A DNA stretch of 64,000 nucleotides from Gp6-AA40 sp963742105 (GTDB lineage Bacteria > Acidobacteriota > Vicinamibacteria > Vicinamibacterales > UBA2999), in the NCBI GenBank assembly GCA_963742105.1, contig CAVUKN010000007.1, positions 1,488,001 through 1,552,000 on the forward strand, in the 5' to 3' direction. This document shows, one piece after another, positions 1-9,735 of the stretch; the stretch's first letter is position 1; each line of letters starts with the position of its first letter. The notes beneath the pieces were generated by a model. That model made no database searches. It saw nothing but the letters and a program-made list of their open reading frames with translations, and was not told where the DNA came from. The translations under genes were made by a program, and so were the position numbers.

Positions 1-1
1 C

Positions 2-478
2 GATATCTTCCGAAGCCCGACGGCGCTGGCGCTCGTGGGAGTGGACATTCAGGAGCCCGGTAACGTCGGCGCGCTGCTCCGGGTGACCGAAGCGACCGGC
101 GGCTGCGGAGTATTGCTGACCGGCCAGTCGGCGACGCCGTTCTCGTGGAAAGCGCTGCGCGGCAGCATGGGCAGTGGACTGCGACTCCCCGCCGTGCAGG
201 AGCCGTCGGTGGTCAGCATGTTCGACATGTTGCGGGCACAGCAGGTGCGCACCGTGGCGGCAGTGGCCCGCGGCGGTCCTGCGCCGGACGCCGTCTCCTG
301 GTCCGGCCGCGTTGCCGTGGTCGTTGGCGGCGAGGGCCCCGGATTGAGCGAGGAGATCGTCGGCCGGTGCGATCAGCTGGTCACGATTCCGATGGCGCCG
401 CCAGTGGAGTCGCTGAACGTTGCGGTGGCGGCCGCGATCCTGCTGTACTCCGCGCATCGGCAGCGCGAATCACGGTAG
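2..478 (+). CDS. TrmH/SpoU-family RNA 2'-O-methyltransferase, 5' end missing
   Basis: The reading frame is open back to the first bases of the window, so the N-terminus lies outside. The visible part begins with the SPOUT motif 1 region (QEPGNVGALLRVTEATGG), runs through motif 2 (VVVGGEGPGLSEEIV) and ends in motif 3 (IPMAPPVESLNVAVAAAILLY). These three motifs form the SAM-binding trefoil knot and the catalytic dimer surface of SpoU methyltransferases, which methylate ribose 2'-OH in tRNA or rRNA. The specific target cannot be read from this fragment. The gene is followed by a pair of hairpin repeats and then rarA on the same strand. Confidence 0.9.
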   Translation, partial: DIFRSPTALALVGVDIQEPGNVGALLRVTEATGGCGVLLTGQSATPFSWKALRGSMGSGLRLPAVQEPSVVSMFDMLRAQQVRTVAAVARGGPAPDAVSWSGRVAVVVGGEGPGLSEEIVGRCDQLVTIPMAPPVESLNVAVAAAILLYSAHRQRESR

Positions 479-486
479 AGGCGGAT

Positions 487-541
487 GTAGGGCGGGGCTT
501 CAGCCCCGTCGGATGCAACGTAGGGCGGGGCTTCAGCCCCG
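487..541. repeat. Two copies of a 22-bp hairpin repeat with TTCA loop
   Basis: Two identical 22-bp units lie at 487-508 and 520-541, each GTAGGGCGG followed by GGCTTCAGCCCCG. Each folds as a perfect CGGGGC/GCCCCG stem with loop TTCA. They fill the gap between the methyltransferase stop and the rarA start. Related TTCA or short-loop GC hairpins occur at 5376-5393, 10226-10247, 49080-49101 and inside the riboswitch at 58810-58827. This is a REP-like family and could also act as a weak terminator, although there is no T run. Confidence 0.75.
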
Positions 542-550
542 CAGACAACG

Positions 551-1948
551 ATGAGCGGCAACCTGTTCGACGAACACAGCGATCGCCCAGACGCCGGTGC
601 GTTTGCTGGCCCGGACTCATCCTCAGGGGGACGCGGCGCCAGGACTGGCACGCCGCTCGCCGAGCGCATGCGTCCCCTCACGCTCGACGAGCTCGTGGGT
701 CAGGACGACATCCTGGCACCGGGCAGGCCACTGCGGGAGGCGATCCAACGCGATCTTCTTCAATCGATCATCTTCTGGGGACCGCCGGGGACCGGAAAGA
801 CGACGCTAGCGCGGATCATCGCCGAGATGACGCAGGCATACTTCGTTGCGTTCAGCGCGGTGCTGGCAGGCATCAAGGAAATCAAGGACGTCATGGCCGC
901 GGCCGAACTCAGACGGCGGACCAGCGGACGCCGGACGATCGTCTTCGTCGACGAGATTCATCGATTCAACAAGGCGCAGCAGGACGCGTTCCTGCCTCGG
1001 GTGGAAGCGGGCGACATCGTGCTCATTGGCGCGACGACGGAGAACCCGTCGTTCGAGGTCAACGCCGCGTTGCTGTCGCGGTCCAAGGTCTTCGTGCTCA
1101 AGGGTCTCGATGCGGCAGCGATCGAGACGATCCTGAGGCGCGCACTGGCGGATCGCGAGCGAGGCCTGGGGGCACTCGATGTGAACGTGACCGAGGCGGC
1201 GCTTGCGGCCATTGCCCGCTATGCGAACGGCGACGCGCGCTCCGCGCTCAACCTGCTCGAGTTCTCTGCCGCCGCCGCACCGATGGATCCGAACACGTGT
1301 GTACGGCAACTGGACCTTCCCCAACTCGAGCACCTGATCCAGCGCCGTGCGCTGCTCTACGACAAGTCAGGCGAGGAGCATTACAACCTCATCTCGGCGC
1401 TGCACAAATCGATGCGCAACAGCGATCCGGACGCCGCGGTGTACTGGGTTGCGCGCATGCTCGAGGCAGGTGAAGATCCGCTCTACATCGCCCGACGGCT
1501 GGTCCGCTTCGCCTCGGAAGACGTGGGCAATGCCGACCCGCAAGCACTCGTCGTCGCCGTCGCGGCGAAGGATGCGGTGAACTTCATCGGCATGCCTGAA
1601 GGGAACACCGCGCTGGCGCAGGCGGTCATCTATCTGGCGACGGCTCCGAAGAGCAACGCCGTCTACGCTGCCTACAATGCCGCGGCCGCGGACGCACACA
1701 CGCAGGCTGCCGACCCGGTGCCGCTGCACCTCCGCAATGCGCCGACGAAGCTCATGAAGCAACTCGATTACGGCAAGGGCTACCAGTACGCCCATGAAGA
1801 ACCGGACGCGATTGCCGCGATGGACTGCCTGCCCGAGTCCTTACGGGATCGGCAGTACTACCGGCCGACCGGGCGCGGCTTCGAAAAGGAGATCAAGCGC
1901 CGGTTGGACGGGTGGGAGGAAATGAAAAAGGCCCGAAACGGAAAGTGA
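551..1948 (+). CDS. rarA: RarA/MgsA replication-associated recombination AAA+ ATPase
   Basis: 465 residues, the normal length for RarA. After a flexible N-terminus come the family-typical PLAERMRPLTLDELVGQ segment, Walker A (GPPGTGKTT), Walker B with DEIH (VFVDEIHRFNKAQQDAFLP), sensor 1 (IGATTENPSFEVN) and a C-terminal tetramerisation region (YIARRLVRFASEDVGNADP, then LRNAPTKLMKQLDYGKGYQYAHE). RarA acts at stalled replication forks together with SSB, RecA and primosomal proteins. The ATG at 551 falls just after the hairpin pair. No partner gene adjoins it, and the next gene is convergent. Confidence 0.96.
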   Translation: MSGNLFDEHSDRPDAGAFAGPDSSSGGRGARTGTPLAERMRPLTLDELVGQDDILAPGRPLREAIQRDLLQSIIFWGPPGTGKTTLARIIAEMTQAYFVAFSAVLAGIKEIKDVMAAAELRRRTSGRRTIVFVDEIHRFNKAQQDAFLPRVEAGDIVLIGATTENPSFEVNAALLSRSKVFVLKGLDAAAIETILRRALADRERGLGALDVNVTEAALAAIARYANGDARSALNLLEFSAAAAPMDPNTCVRQLDLPQLEHLIQRRALLYDKSGEEHYNLISALHKSMRNSDPDAAVYWVARMLEAGEDPLYIARRLVRFASEDVGNADPQALVVAVAAKDAVNFIGMPEGNTALAQAVIYLATAPKSNAVYAAYNAAAADAHTQAADPVPLHLRNAPTKLMKQLDYGKGYQYAHEEPDAIAAMDCLPESLRDRQYYRPTGRGFEKEIKRRLDGWEEMKKARNGK

Positions 1949-1973
1949 CCTTCTGACCGCGAAGCTGGAACTG

Positions 1974-2897
1974 CTATTCCGTGTCGGTCGCCTCGGCGGG
2001 TTCGGCGGCCGGGACCTTGCGGAACATCTCGGCCCGCAGCGGCAGGATGAAGGAGAACCGGTAATCACCCTGCATCCGGCCGATTGGGATGCCGACGAGG
2101 TCGCCGCTCTGGTCGAGGACACCGCCGCCGGACACGCCGGGATGTCCATCGGTGAGTGCGGTCACGAGGCCGTTCTGCGTTCGCTGACCCACGTAGCCGC
2201 TGCTCAGGATGATGCCCTTCGAGTAGTCGTTGCCGAGGCGGACGATCGGATCGGCGAAGTCGAACCCGTATTTCGTGTTCAACCGAAGCGCCGGCAGCTT
2301 CAGATCACCGCGCACGCGGATGATCGCCCAGTCGCCGGGGTGCACCTCGACGGTGGCATCACCGGTGTCAACCAGGCGCGCGGCGAGATCCTGTCCGTTG
2401 TAACGGATCTTGATCGCCGTGATCCGTCGTTGAACGCCGTCCTCAGGTTCGTCGAGCGCCACCACTCCGTGCTTCACGGTGATGAAGTACCCGTTGCCCA
2501 AATAACCGGCGGTGCCGTAGCTGGTCTTCCCGAAGCTGTCGATGGCGTTCAGTTCCACGAAGCTCTCGCGCCGCTCGCGCAGCAGCCGCACCGGGAAGAG
2601 GCCCATTTCGCTTTGCAGCTGCCGTTTGACTTCGTCGACAAGGGCGGTGCGCTGATCGCCGGTCGCCGCCACGACGGCCGGCTGACGCTCGCCGGTGGTG
2701 CCCGACGTCGTCGGCTGCAGCTCGCGTCGCCGCTCGACACCGCGAGCGAGATCCGCGCTCAATGCCGTCAGGCGCGCGTCATTCTCGGCAAGCTGCTGCT
2801 CGATGTGTTGCTGCGCCGTCCAGCTGCCCAGGCTGAAGGCCAGAGAGGCAAGAGAAAAGGTGAGACCAGCGTAGATGACGATGCGGCGGACGGACAT
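1974..2897 (-). CDS. Secreted or membrane-anchored trypsin-like (S1-fold) serine protease
   Basis: I chose the ATG at 2897 rather than the longer open frame because it places a hydrophobic signal or anchor (IVIYAGLTFSLASLAFSLG) at the N-terminus. The next 80 or so residues are a charged, probably coiled-coil linker (QQHIEQQLAENDARLTALSA). The protease fold follows: catalytic His in FITVKHGVV, Asp in GDWAIIRV, and Ser in HPGVSGGGVLD, the usual GNSGGP site varied but with the Ser kept. There is no PDZ domain, so this is not a complete DegP/HtrA. Likely an extracytoplasmic regulatory or quality-control protease; substrate unknown. Confidence 0.8.
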   Translation of the reverse strand: MSVRRIVIYAGLTFSLASLAFSLGSWTAQQHIEQQLAENDARLTALSADLARGVERRRELQPTTSGTTGERQPAVVAATGDQRTALVDEVKRQLQSEMGLFPVRLLRERRESFVELNAIDSFGKTSYGTAGYLGNGYFITVKHGVVALDEPEDGVQRRITAIKIRYNGQDLAARLVDTGDATVEVHPGDWAIIRVRGDLKLPALRLNTKYGFDFADPIVRLGNDYSKGIILSSGYVGQRTQNGLVTALTDGHPGVSGGGVLDQSGDLVGIPIGRMQGDYRFSFILPLRAEMFRKVPAAEPAEATDTE

Positions 2898-3293
2898 ACG
2901 TGCTCCGAATCCGCTACCGGGGGCCTGGGGATGCAACGGGGCTGGAGCACCGCGGCGAATTCCAAGTTCGGCAGCTAAACCATCCCGCTGAAGACAGCGG
3001 GATTTACAGCTTTGCGCGTGCCGGCCGCAGTCGCCTGCACACACCGTTTCGCTTGGGAACGGTAGAGCTAAATCCTTCAGTTGTCGTGAGTTAACGAGCG
3101 AACTGAATGTAACGCGTCCGTCACCACGAGTCAATCAAAGAACCTCTCATAAAACCAATCGGCACAACTTCCCGGTTCGCTTACCATCCGTTTGGCGACA
3201 CCGGTGTTCGTACCGTCGTCGCACCCGTGTCGAATTCTGCAAAGCTGCGCAATCGTGCCTCCCTCACCTGAACGCATCGGCGGCGGATCGAGA
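2898..3293. other. Divergent intergenic region, no gene seen
   Basis: About 400 bases separate the protease start (minus) from the VWA protein start (plus). It should hold both promoters, but I cannot assign -35/-10 boxes with confidence. A perfect 9-bp inverted repeat lies at 2982-3003. An open frame across 3192-3293 has only a TTG start and no family resemblance, so I treat it as leader of the VWA gene. Confidence 0.5.
2982..3003. repeat. Perfect 9-bp inverted repeat with AAGA loop
   Basis: ATCCCGCTG and CAGCGGGAT flank the tetraloop AAGA. On the minus strand it lies about 85 bases upstream of the protease start codon. It could be a leader hairpin or operator. It also resembles the hairpins found at ends of IS200/IS605-type elements, but no transposase is nearby. 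Confidence 0.6.
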
Positions 3294-5312
3294 GTGTCCG
3301 CATCACACGCGCTCCGTTCAGCCGTCGCGCTGATTGCGCTCGCTCTGGTAACGACGGCAGTGGCCATCGGGCGTGCGCAACAGGCACCGCCGACGTTCCG
3401 CACGCAGATCGACGCCGTCGAAGTCGACGCGTTCGTGACGGACCGCGAGGGCAGACCGGTGCCGAACCTGACCGCCGACGACTTCGAGGTTCTTGAAGAG
3501 AACCGCCCGCAACGCATCACGTCGTTCTCCGAAGTCAGCATTCCCATCAACCCGCCGACGCCCTACTCCCCCACCGCCCCCGAACCCGACGTGGCGACCA
3601 ACACCGGCGATGAGGGTCGGCTCTACGTCATCGTCTTCGACGAGTTGAAGCCGGTCAGGCAGATTGGGAGCGACGACTCGTCATCGGGCGGCATCGCGCT
3701 CAGGGCCAGGCAATTCCTCCACGAGTTCATCGAACAGCACTTCGAACCTCACGACATCGGTATCGTCGTCAGCGTCGGCCGGGCCCGAGCCGCCGACATG
3801 CAGGACTTCACCAGCAGTCGGCGTTTGCTCCTGCGCGCGATCGATTCGTACTCCGGCGGATTTCCTGCGCTCGACGACTTTCCTGCGGACGCCCCGGGCG
3901 GCGGAGTGGCACCGAGCACGGGCGACCCCTTCGCGGTGCGCCAGCAGACGCGCGCGTTGCGTGACCTGATGGAATCGCTCGAACGCATCCAGGGTCGGCG
4001 CAAGGCGTTGATCTACATCACCAACGAGGTTGGCGATTCGACCTTCGGCGCGGGCGCGGCCAACGTATGGAATGTGATCGATTACCGCAGCGGCGTCAGG
4101 TCGATCGAGTTCGACGACCTGCGCGCGGCGATGACCGCGGCGATGCGGGGTGGCGTGGCGTTCTACGTCTTCGATCCGGCGGGAGCCGATCCCCTGGCGA
4201 CGGGCGGCAACGAACTCGAGCGGATGAGTGGCCTGCGGAAGCTCTCTGCCGCGACCGGCGGGTTCGCCATCGTCAACTCGAACGGGTTCGCCCAGGCGTT
4301 CCGGCGCATCGTCGCCGAGAACAGCAACTATTACGTCCTCGGCTACACCTCGAACAATGAAACACGCGATGGCCGGTACCGCCGACTGCAGGTGCGGATG
4401 AAGCGCCCCGGCCTCAATGTGCGTTTCCGCGACGGCTATATCGGTCCTGCGAAAGGCTCCGGGCCGGTCGAGCCGAAGGCGCGCGCCGGCTTGACGCTGC
4501 CACCGGGAATCAGCGAATCAATCCGCAATCCGATCGCGAATCACTCAGTACCCATGAGGGTGTTCGCCGCAGCATATCGGGGCGCGTCGAAGGATGCCAA
4601 CGTCGTGATTGCCATCGAAATCGACGCCAACCGGCTCGGGCTCGTCGAGCACGGACCCGTCACCGACGGCGTGATCGAAGTTGCGGCCGTTGCGGTCAGT
4701 GCCACCGGGAAGGTCACCCGTGGGCAGCATGAACGATTCACGCTCAACCTGAAGCCAGACACATGGGGCCAGGTCAAACAGACCGGACTCCGGGTTGTCA
4801 CGGGGACGACGTTGCCGCCGGGCCGCTACCAGCTGCGTGTCGCCGGAGGCAATGTGGCGATGCCTGACGCCGGCAGTGTCATGTATGACCTCGCGGTGCC
4901 GGACTTCTCGAAGCCACCGCTCGCGCTGAGCGCACTGACGCTCACCTCCCGCGCCGCCGGCAAGATGCTGACGGCAGCGTCGAAGAGCGTCAAGCCGGCG
5001 GTGCCGATGGCGCCATCCGCGACACGTGATTTCCAGGCCGGCGACGTGCTGTCCGTCTATGCCGAGGTGTACGACAATCGTGTCAAAGAGCCGCACCGCC
5101 TCGACCTGCTGGCTGAACTGCGCGACCGTGATGGGAAGCCGGCCGGCCGGCCCGTCAGCGACGCGCGCGCAAACGGTCCATCGCTGCAGAAGCTCGAGGC
5201 GATGCTGCCGCTCGACGTACCAGCCGGCAGTTACGTGCTACATGTCGAAGTGCGCTCAACGCTGGCCAAGCAACCGCCCGTCAGCCGGGACGTGCCAATT
5301 CGAATCAAATAG
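3294..5312 (+). CDS. Secreted VWA-domain protein of the acidobacterial type
   Basis: The start is taken at GTG 3294, which puts a clean signal peptide first (RSAVALIALALVTTAVAIG, cleavage near ALA-type IGRA/QQ). The mature protein begins with the family-typical TFRTQIDAVEVDAFVTDREG and DFEVLEENRPQRITSF, as in the VWFA-related domain widespread in Acidobacteria (TIGR03436 type). The VWA fold starts at YVIVFDELKP and continues past RALIYITNEV-like strands to NYYVLGYTSNNETRDGRYRRL. The metal-site DxSxS motif is not evident. The C-terminal half has Ig-like beta character (LPPGRYQLRVAGG, DVPAGSYVLHVEVRS). Role unknown, probably adhesion or protein interaction outside the cytoplasmic membrane. Confidence 0.85.
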   Translation: MSASHALRSAVALIALALVTTAVAIGRAQQAPPTFRTQIDAVEVDAFVTDREGRPVPNLTADDFEVLEENRPQRITSFSEVSIPINPPTPYSPTAPEPDVATNTGDEGRLYVIVFDELKPVRQIGSDDSSSGGIALRARQFLHEFIEQHFEPHDIGIVVSVGRARAADMQDFTSSRRLLLRAIDSYSGGFPALDDFPADAPGGGVAPSTGDPFAVRQQTRALRDLMESLERIQGRRKALIYITNEVGDSTFGAGAANVWNVIDYRSGVRSIEFDDLRAAMTAAMRGGVAFYVFDPAGADPLATGGNELERMSGLRKLSAATGGFAIVNSNGFAQAFRRIVAENSNYYVLGYTSNNETRDGRYRRLQVRMKRPGLNVRFRDGYIGPAKGSGPVEPKARAGLTLPPGISESIRNPIANHSVPMRVFAAAYRGASKDANVVIAIEIDANRLGLVEHGPVTDGVIEVAAVAVSATGKVTRGQHERFTLNLKPDTWGQVKQTGLRVVTGTTLPPGRYQLRVAGGNVAMPDAGSVMYDLAVPDFSKPPLALSALTLTSRAAGKMLTAASKSVKPAVPMAPSATRDFQAGDVLSVYAEVYDNRVKEPHRLDLLAELRDRDGKPAGRPVSDARANGPSLQKLEAMLPLDVPAGSYVLHVEVRSTLAKQPPVSRDVPIRIK

Positions 5313-5320
5313 TCTGTTGC

Positions 5321-5429
5321 GACCCTGCGAGCCCAGCCGCGGACCTGGCAGGGTCCGCGCGGCGTGGCGGGAGAGGCGGGCCTGAAGGTCCGCTGTACGT
5401 GACCCGATGCCCGAAGCCCGCAGGGTCAC
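5321..5429. terminator. Hairpin-rich convergent terminator region
   Basis: Between two convergent genes lie three inverted repeats: GACCCTGC (5321-5328) with GCAGGGTC (5348-5355), a TTCA-family-like hairpin GCGGGCCT/AGGTCCGC at 5376-5393, and GTGACCC (5399-5405) with GGGTCAC (5423-5429), the last overlapping the kinase stop codon. There are no T runs, so termination is inferred from position and structure. Confidence 0.5.
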
Positions 5430-8417
5430 TTCCCATTCACACGTTGCTTGAGTTCCTCAAACCAGTGCTCGACGACGATCATGCCAAGTGGCGTCGCGTT
5501 CGAATCGGCCGCTGCACTGGGTTTGAGCATGAGGAACCGCTGGCCGTCAGCCGACACGTCGTAATGGCGCGAGGGATTTGGCTCGGCATAGCCGGTGTCG
5601 AACAACCTGACCGGACTGCCGATGCTGATCGCCGGTCCGGATGTACTCACTGGCACGGCGGTGAGCGCATTCGTCAAATCGAGATACAACAGCTCACGGC
5701 CACTGCGCGCCCACACGGGCCGGGTACCGCCCGTTGCCGAAACTTGCCAGCGGCCGTTGTTCACTCTGGGGAAGGGCCGAATGTAGATCTCGGCGCGCCC
5801 CGATTCCTCCGATTGATATGCGATGTATCGACCATCCGGAGAAAAGTCCGCCATGCTTCCTTGGAACCTCGTCTCTGCGAGCGATGCCACATCCACCTCG
5901 CTGACGCCCCGCGCCGGCGTGGCACCTGGATGCACGACCGCAGGTCGGAGGGGAAGGAAGATAACGTTGGCAGCGGTCCTGGGCAGCAGATCGAAACCAG
6001 CGACCCAACTTCCGTCGGGCGTGATCGAGGTGGACCACTGAGGGGTCGTGCCCGTCGAGAGCCGCTCGACGGGTCCGCTCCCGTCGGCCGCCTGCTTGAA
6101 TATGCCTGACCAGCCGGTACGGCCAGACTCGAAAACGATCTCCCGACCGTCGGGGGTCCAGACCGACATCCCGTTGCCGCTGGCCTCGAAAGTCAGGCGC
6201 CTGAGCGTCTCGCGCGCCAGGTCCCAGATCCAGACGTCGGTACTCTGATCGTAGATTTCAGCCGCCACCCGGGTACCGTCAGGTGACAGTCGCGGTGTGC
6301 CGTAGGCGCGGAGCGGCGCCCCCGTCGGTTCTTCACGCCCTTTTCGATCCACCCAGATCAGTGCGCGCGGCGCCGTCATCTCACTGACGCCGGCGCCGAT
6401 GTACACGAGCGTGCCGCCACGCGAGATGGCGTAATTGGCCGCACCAGTCGCCTTCATCATCACGCGGTCCACGACCGTCACCGGATCGCCGAGCACCTCG
6501 AGCCGGACAGGATCGAACCGCACGGCGCGTAACGCTCCCGCCACCGCGAAGATCAGGTGACCGGTTTCCACGTACTGGGCGTCGCCGCCTCCGCGAATCA
6601 AGGTCTTGCGCTGCCCCGTCTTGAGATCAAGCACCGCTATTGACCTGTCCGTCTGGCGCGCCGCGGCAATCGTGAACAAAACTCCGCGTCCCTGCGGCAG
6701 CACCGACGGAAATGAATACGTCCCCTCGTGCGCAGCCGCCGTCGCCAGGATCGTTGGCTCGACCACCGTCCGCGGATACGCGCCATAAACTCGTGCCCGG
6801 TGCGTTGGTCGCGAACGTGATCGTGTTGTCGTCGCCCCAGCTTGCGCCAAGCGGCCTCCCACTGAACTGGCACAGGGTGATCACCGGACCACCGGCAATC
6901 GACACCTTCTTGAGATCCGTATTCTCGAAGAAGCCGATCCACCGGTTATCCGGTGAAAAGAATGGCGCATAGGCCCCACCGACATCCGGCACCGGCTGGC
7001 CCTCGAGCCGATCGATGGGACGGACGATCAATGGGCTGCCGGCGGTGTTCGATCCCCCGGCGCGGTAGGCAAGGCGACGGCCGTCGGCGGACAGCGCGAG
7101 GTCGCGGGCGAGGCCCGAGACGTTGAGCGGGAGTCCGGGTGCCGGAGCAATGACGAACCGCGACGGGCGTATCGGAGCCGCGGGCGGGGGCCTCACCGCG
7201 ATCCAGGCGACGAACGCAGCGATAGTCGTCACGCCGGCCAAGGCGGCGATCACCGTCGGTTTGACACGATGAGATAGCGTCGCCGATGGTGCGAGCGCTT
7301 CGTCGGGTCGAAGCGCGAGCGCGTCATCGATTTCCAGGCGGGCGTCTGACGCCGACTCCAGTCGTCTCTTGCGATCCTTCTCCAAACACCGGCGCAGCAG
7401 CCGGCGAATCGACGCTGGCGTGCTGGCGGGCAGGCTCGTCCAGTCAGGTTCGCGTTCGAGGATCGCAACGAGGGTGTCGGAAATCGTTTCGCCTGCGAAT
7501 GCTGCGTGGCCGGTGAGCATTTCGTAGAGCACGCAGCCGAACGACCAGGTGTCCGTCCGTCGATCCAGCGATTGACCACGTGCCTGCTCCGGACTCATGT
7601 ACGCGGGCGTGCCCAGGATGGTCCGCCCTCCAAGATCCGTGTCAGTCAGACGGGGCGACCCGGAGAGATCGGACTGCGGGCCCTCGTCCCACACCTTCGC
7701 CAGCCCGAAATCGAGCACCTTGACCAGCCCGGTGTCGGCGATCTTGATATTCGCCGGCTTGAGGTCCCGATGAATGATGCCCTTCTCGTGCGCCGCTTCC
7801 AGCGCGTCGGCGATTTGATGCGCGATCGCCAACGCCTCTGTCACCGGGATCGGGGCACGGGCAATGCGATCGGCGAGCGTCGGCCCCTCAACCAGTTCCA
7901 GTACCAGCGCCTGCGCACCGCCCGTCTCTTCTAGGCCGTAGATCGCGCCGATGTTCGGGTGACTGAGCCTGGCGAGCACTTGCGCTTCGCGCGTGAACCG
8001 CGCCGAACGGTCGGGATCGATGGCGAACCGCTCCGGCAACACCTTCAGGGCAACGATGCGATGCAGTTTCGTGTCGGACGCACGGTACACTTCGCCCATG
8101 GCGCCTGCGCCGAGCGGCGCGCCGATCTCATACGAACCGACACGCCCCCCCACCGGGAGAGCGGGCTGAGACCGTCCGTTCTGCGCTGACGGCGCTGATG
8201 CGGCGAACGGACCCGCAAGCACGGACGCACTGGCGACCGGCAGCTGGTCGAGAAGGCCCGGATCCGAGCTGTCCGCCCGCAACAACGAGTCGACTTCAGC
8301 TCGCAACGCCACGTCGTCGCCCGTCTCTGCCGCCAGAAAGGCGTCGCGCTCTTCAGCCGGTCGTTCCACCGCGGCCTGAAACAGCGCCTTCACCCGCGGC
8401 CATGGCGCGTCGTTCAC
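5426..8417 (-). CDS. Membrane Ser/Thr protein kinase with PD40 beta-propeller sensor (one frameshift)
   Basis: GTG start at 8417 overlaps the sigma-factor stop by four bases. Order: helical N-terminus (1-90), Hanks-type kinase (Gly loop PLGAGAMGEVY about 101-111, Lys125 in VALKVLP, HRDLKPAN 216-223, DFGLAK 236-241), a membrane helix near 390 (VIAALAGVTTIAAFVAWIAV), then an extracytoplasmic propeller of WD40-like PD40 repeats (LSADGRRLAYRAGG, FSPDNRWIGFF, LSPDGTRVAAEI, FSPDGRYIAYQS). The frame breaks once at about 6758-6766: SADGG continues as EPTILATAAAHEG after removing one base. Length is about 996 residues when repaired. With the adjoining sigma gene it forms the common acidobacterial sensor module; ligand unknown. 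Confidence 0.85.
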
Positions 8418-8986
8418 GGTCCCAACTCGGAACCAAGCTCACGATTGAGCCAGGCTTTCGCTGTGCGCCAGTCGCGCTTGGCCGTGGAAGGGGAAACGCT
8501 GAGCACATGGGCCGCTTCTTCGATCGTGAGCCCCCCGAAGGCACGAAGCTCGACAATCCTTGCCAGTTCGGCGTCGACCTGTTCCAGCCGGTCGAGAGCC
8601 TGATCGAGCGCGAGCACCGGCATCCCGTCCGACCCGACGACGTCCTCGGCTTCATCGAGTGACACACAAGGCAGACCGTCGCCCCGCTTGCCCGCCCGAT
8701 GACGGCGGGCGTGGTCCACGAGGATGCGACGCATGACCTGCGCCGCGACACCAAAAAAATGGGCCCGGTTCTGCCAGTCCGCATGCCGTTGGTCAACCAG
8801 CCGGATGAACACCTCGTGGACAAGGGCTGTCGGCTGCAGGGTATGGTCAGGCCGCTCGTTCCGAAGCCGACGCGCAGCAACGCGGTGGAGCTCCGCATAG
8901 ACGAGCGGCAGCAACTGGTCAAGCGCGGTCCGGCTGCCGCGACTCCAGTCGCCGAGCAGTGCCGTCACATCGCGAGGCGAGTCCAT
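8414..8986 (-). CDS. ECF-type RNA polymerase sigma factor (acidobacterial subgroup)
   Basis: ATG at 8986 (MDSPRDVTALLGDW) gives about 190 residues. Region 2 is LPLVYAELHRVAARRLRNE with the subgroup marker HTLQPTALVHEVFIRLV and FFGVAAQVMRRILVDHARR; region 4 is LRAFGGLTIEEAAHVLSVS plus STAKRDWRTAKAWL. This matches the TIGR02999-like ECF subgroup abundant in Acidobacteria and Planctomycetes. It overlaps the downstream kinase gene by four bases (GTGA), so the two are translationally coupled and probably form one signalling pathway in which kinase activity controls sigma function; that last step is inferred. Confidence 0.93.
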   Translation of the reverse strand: MDSPRDVTALLGDWSRGSRTALDQLLPLVYAELHRVAARRLRNERPDHTLQPTALVHEVFIRLVDQRHADWQNRAHFFGVAAQVMRRILVDHARRHRAGKRGDGLPCVSLDEAEDVVGSDGMPVLALDQALDRLEQVDAELARIVELRAFGGLTIEEAAHVLSVSPSTAKRDWRTAKAWLNRELGSELGP

Positions 8987-9175
8987 CGGAGCCTGCTGTC
9001 GAATTGTTTGGACAGAGGGGCAGAGCATAGCACCCACGGACTGGATCCCAGGGTTGCTCGGGCAGGTTTGACCCGTTATGCCCGCGGCTTGCGCGATCTC
9101 CTATTGGCGGCGCTCTCGAGCGCCCATCGGCGGGAATCGTCGATCGATTTCCGCACCAGCAGACAGGAGGAACGC

Positions 9176-9673
9176 ATGGAGACCGCGCGTCGTGTCGCGT
9201 CATTTGCCTCGATGTTGACGCTTCTACTTTTGCCCACAGTCGCGATCGGGCAGTCAGCAACTGCCGACAAGGCGCGGCCAACCACTATCCAGTACACCAA
9301 ATGGGTGGAACTCGTGAACGGAGTGCGACTGCTGAAAGGCTTTACGGGAGGCGATGTCGTCGGCGAACTCTCCGGACAGGTATTCGTCCGGGAGGTCAGC
9401 GTCGACGGAAAGGTGATTCGACTCGAGGCGGAATATGCCATCGAGGGCGAGCGTTCGTTCACCGCGCTCTTGCGTGGAGGCACCGACGCCTTGACCGGCG
9501 CCGCCATCCTCGACGGAACCATCCTGGCCGGATGGCGAACCGGCGCTGCGGTGCACGCCGAATTCGACACCATTGCCGCACCGTCTCCTGCCGCCCCGGC
9601 GTGCCCGGGTCATCCGCCAGGCCTCACCTGCTTCAGCGGCAGGTTAACGGTGGGCCGTGTCCCCGGAAATTGA
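9176..9673 (+). CDS. Small secreted protein of unknown function
   Basis: ATG at 9176 is preceded by a strong AGGAGG at 9165-9170. About 165 residues. The N-terminus is a signal peptide (RVASFASMLTLLLLPTVAIG, cleaved near IGQS). The mature part is beta-rich (VFVREVSVDGKVIRLEAEY, GGTDALTGAAILDGTILAGW) and carries two cysteines near the C-terminus (APACPGHPPGLTCFSG). It lies 63 bases upstream of another small secreted beta-rich protein and the two may be co-transcribed. I do not recognise the family. Confidence 0.7.
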   Translation: METARRVASFASMLTLLLLPTVAIGQSATADKARPTTIQYTKWVELVNGVRLLKGFTGGDVVGELSGQVFVREVSVDGKVIRLEAEYAIEGERSFTALLRGGTDALTGAAILDGTILAGWRTGAAVHAEFDTIAAPSPAAPACPGHPPGLTCFSGRLTVGRVPGN

Positions 9674-9735
9674 TACACCACCACCGGTCCTGAGGCAGAT
9701 ACGACCGGAATAACAAAGCGCAAAGGAAAAGCCGA

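Noticed and set aside
5426..8417. The kinase as two separate genes or a true pseudogene
   Set aside because: The propeller repeats continue directly across one inserted base, and the same kind of +1 error occurs in essential genes of the window.
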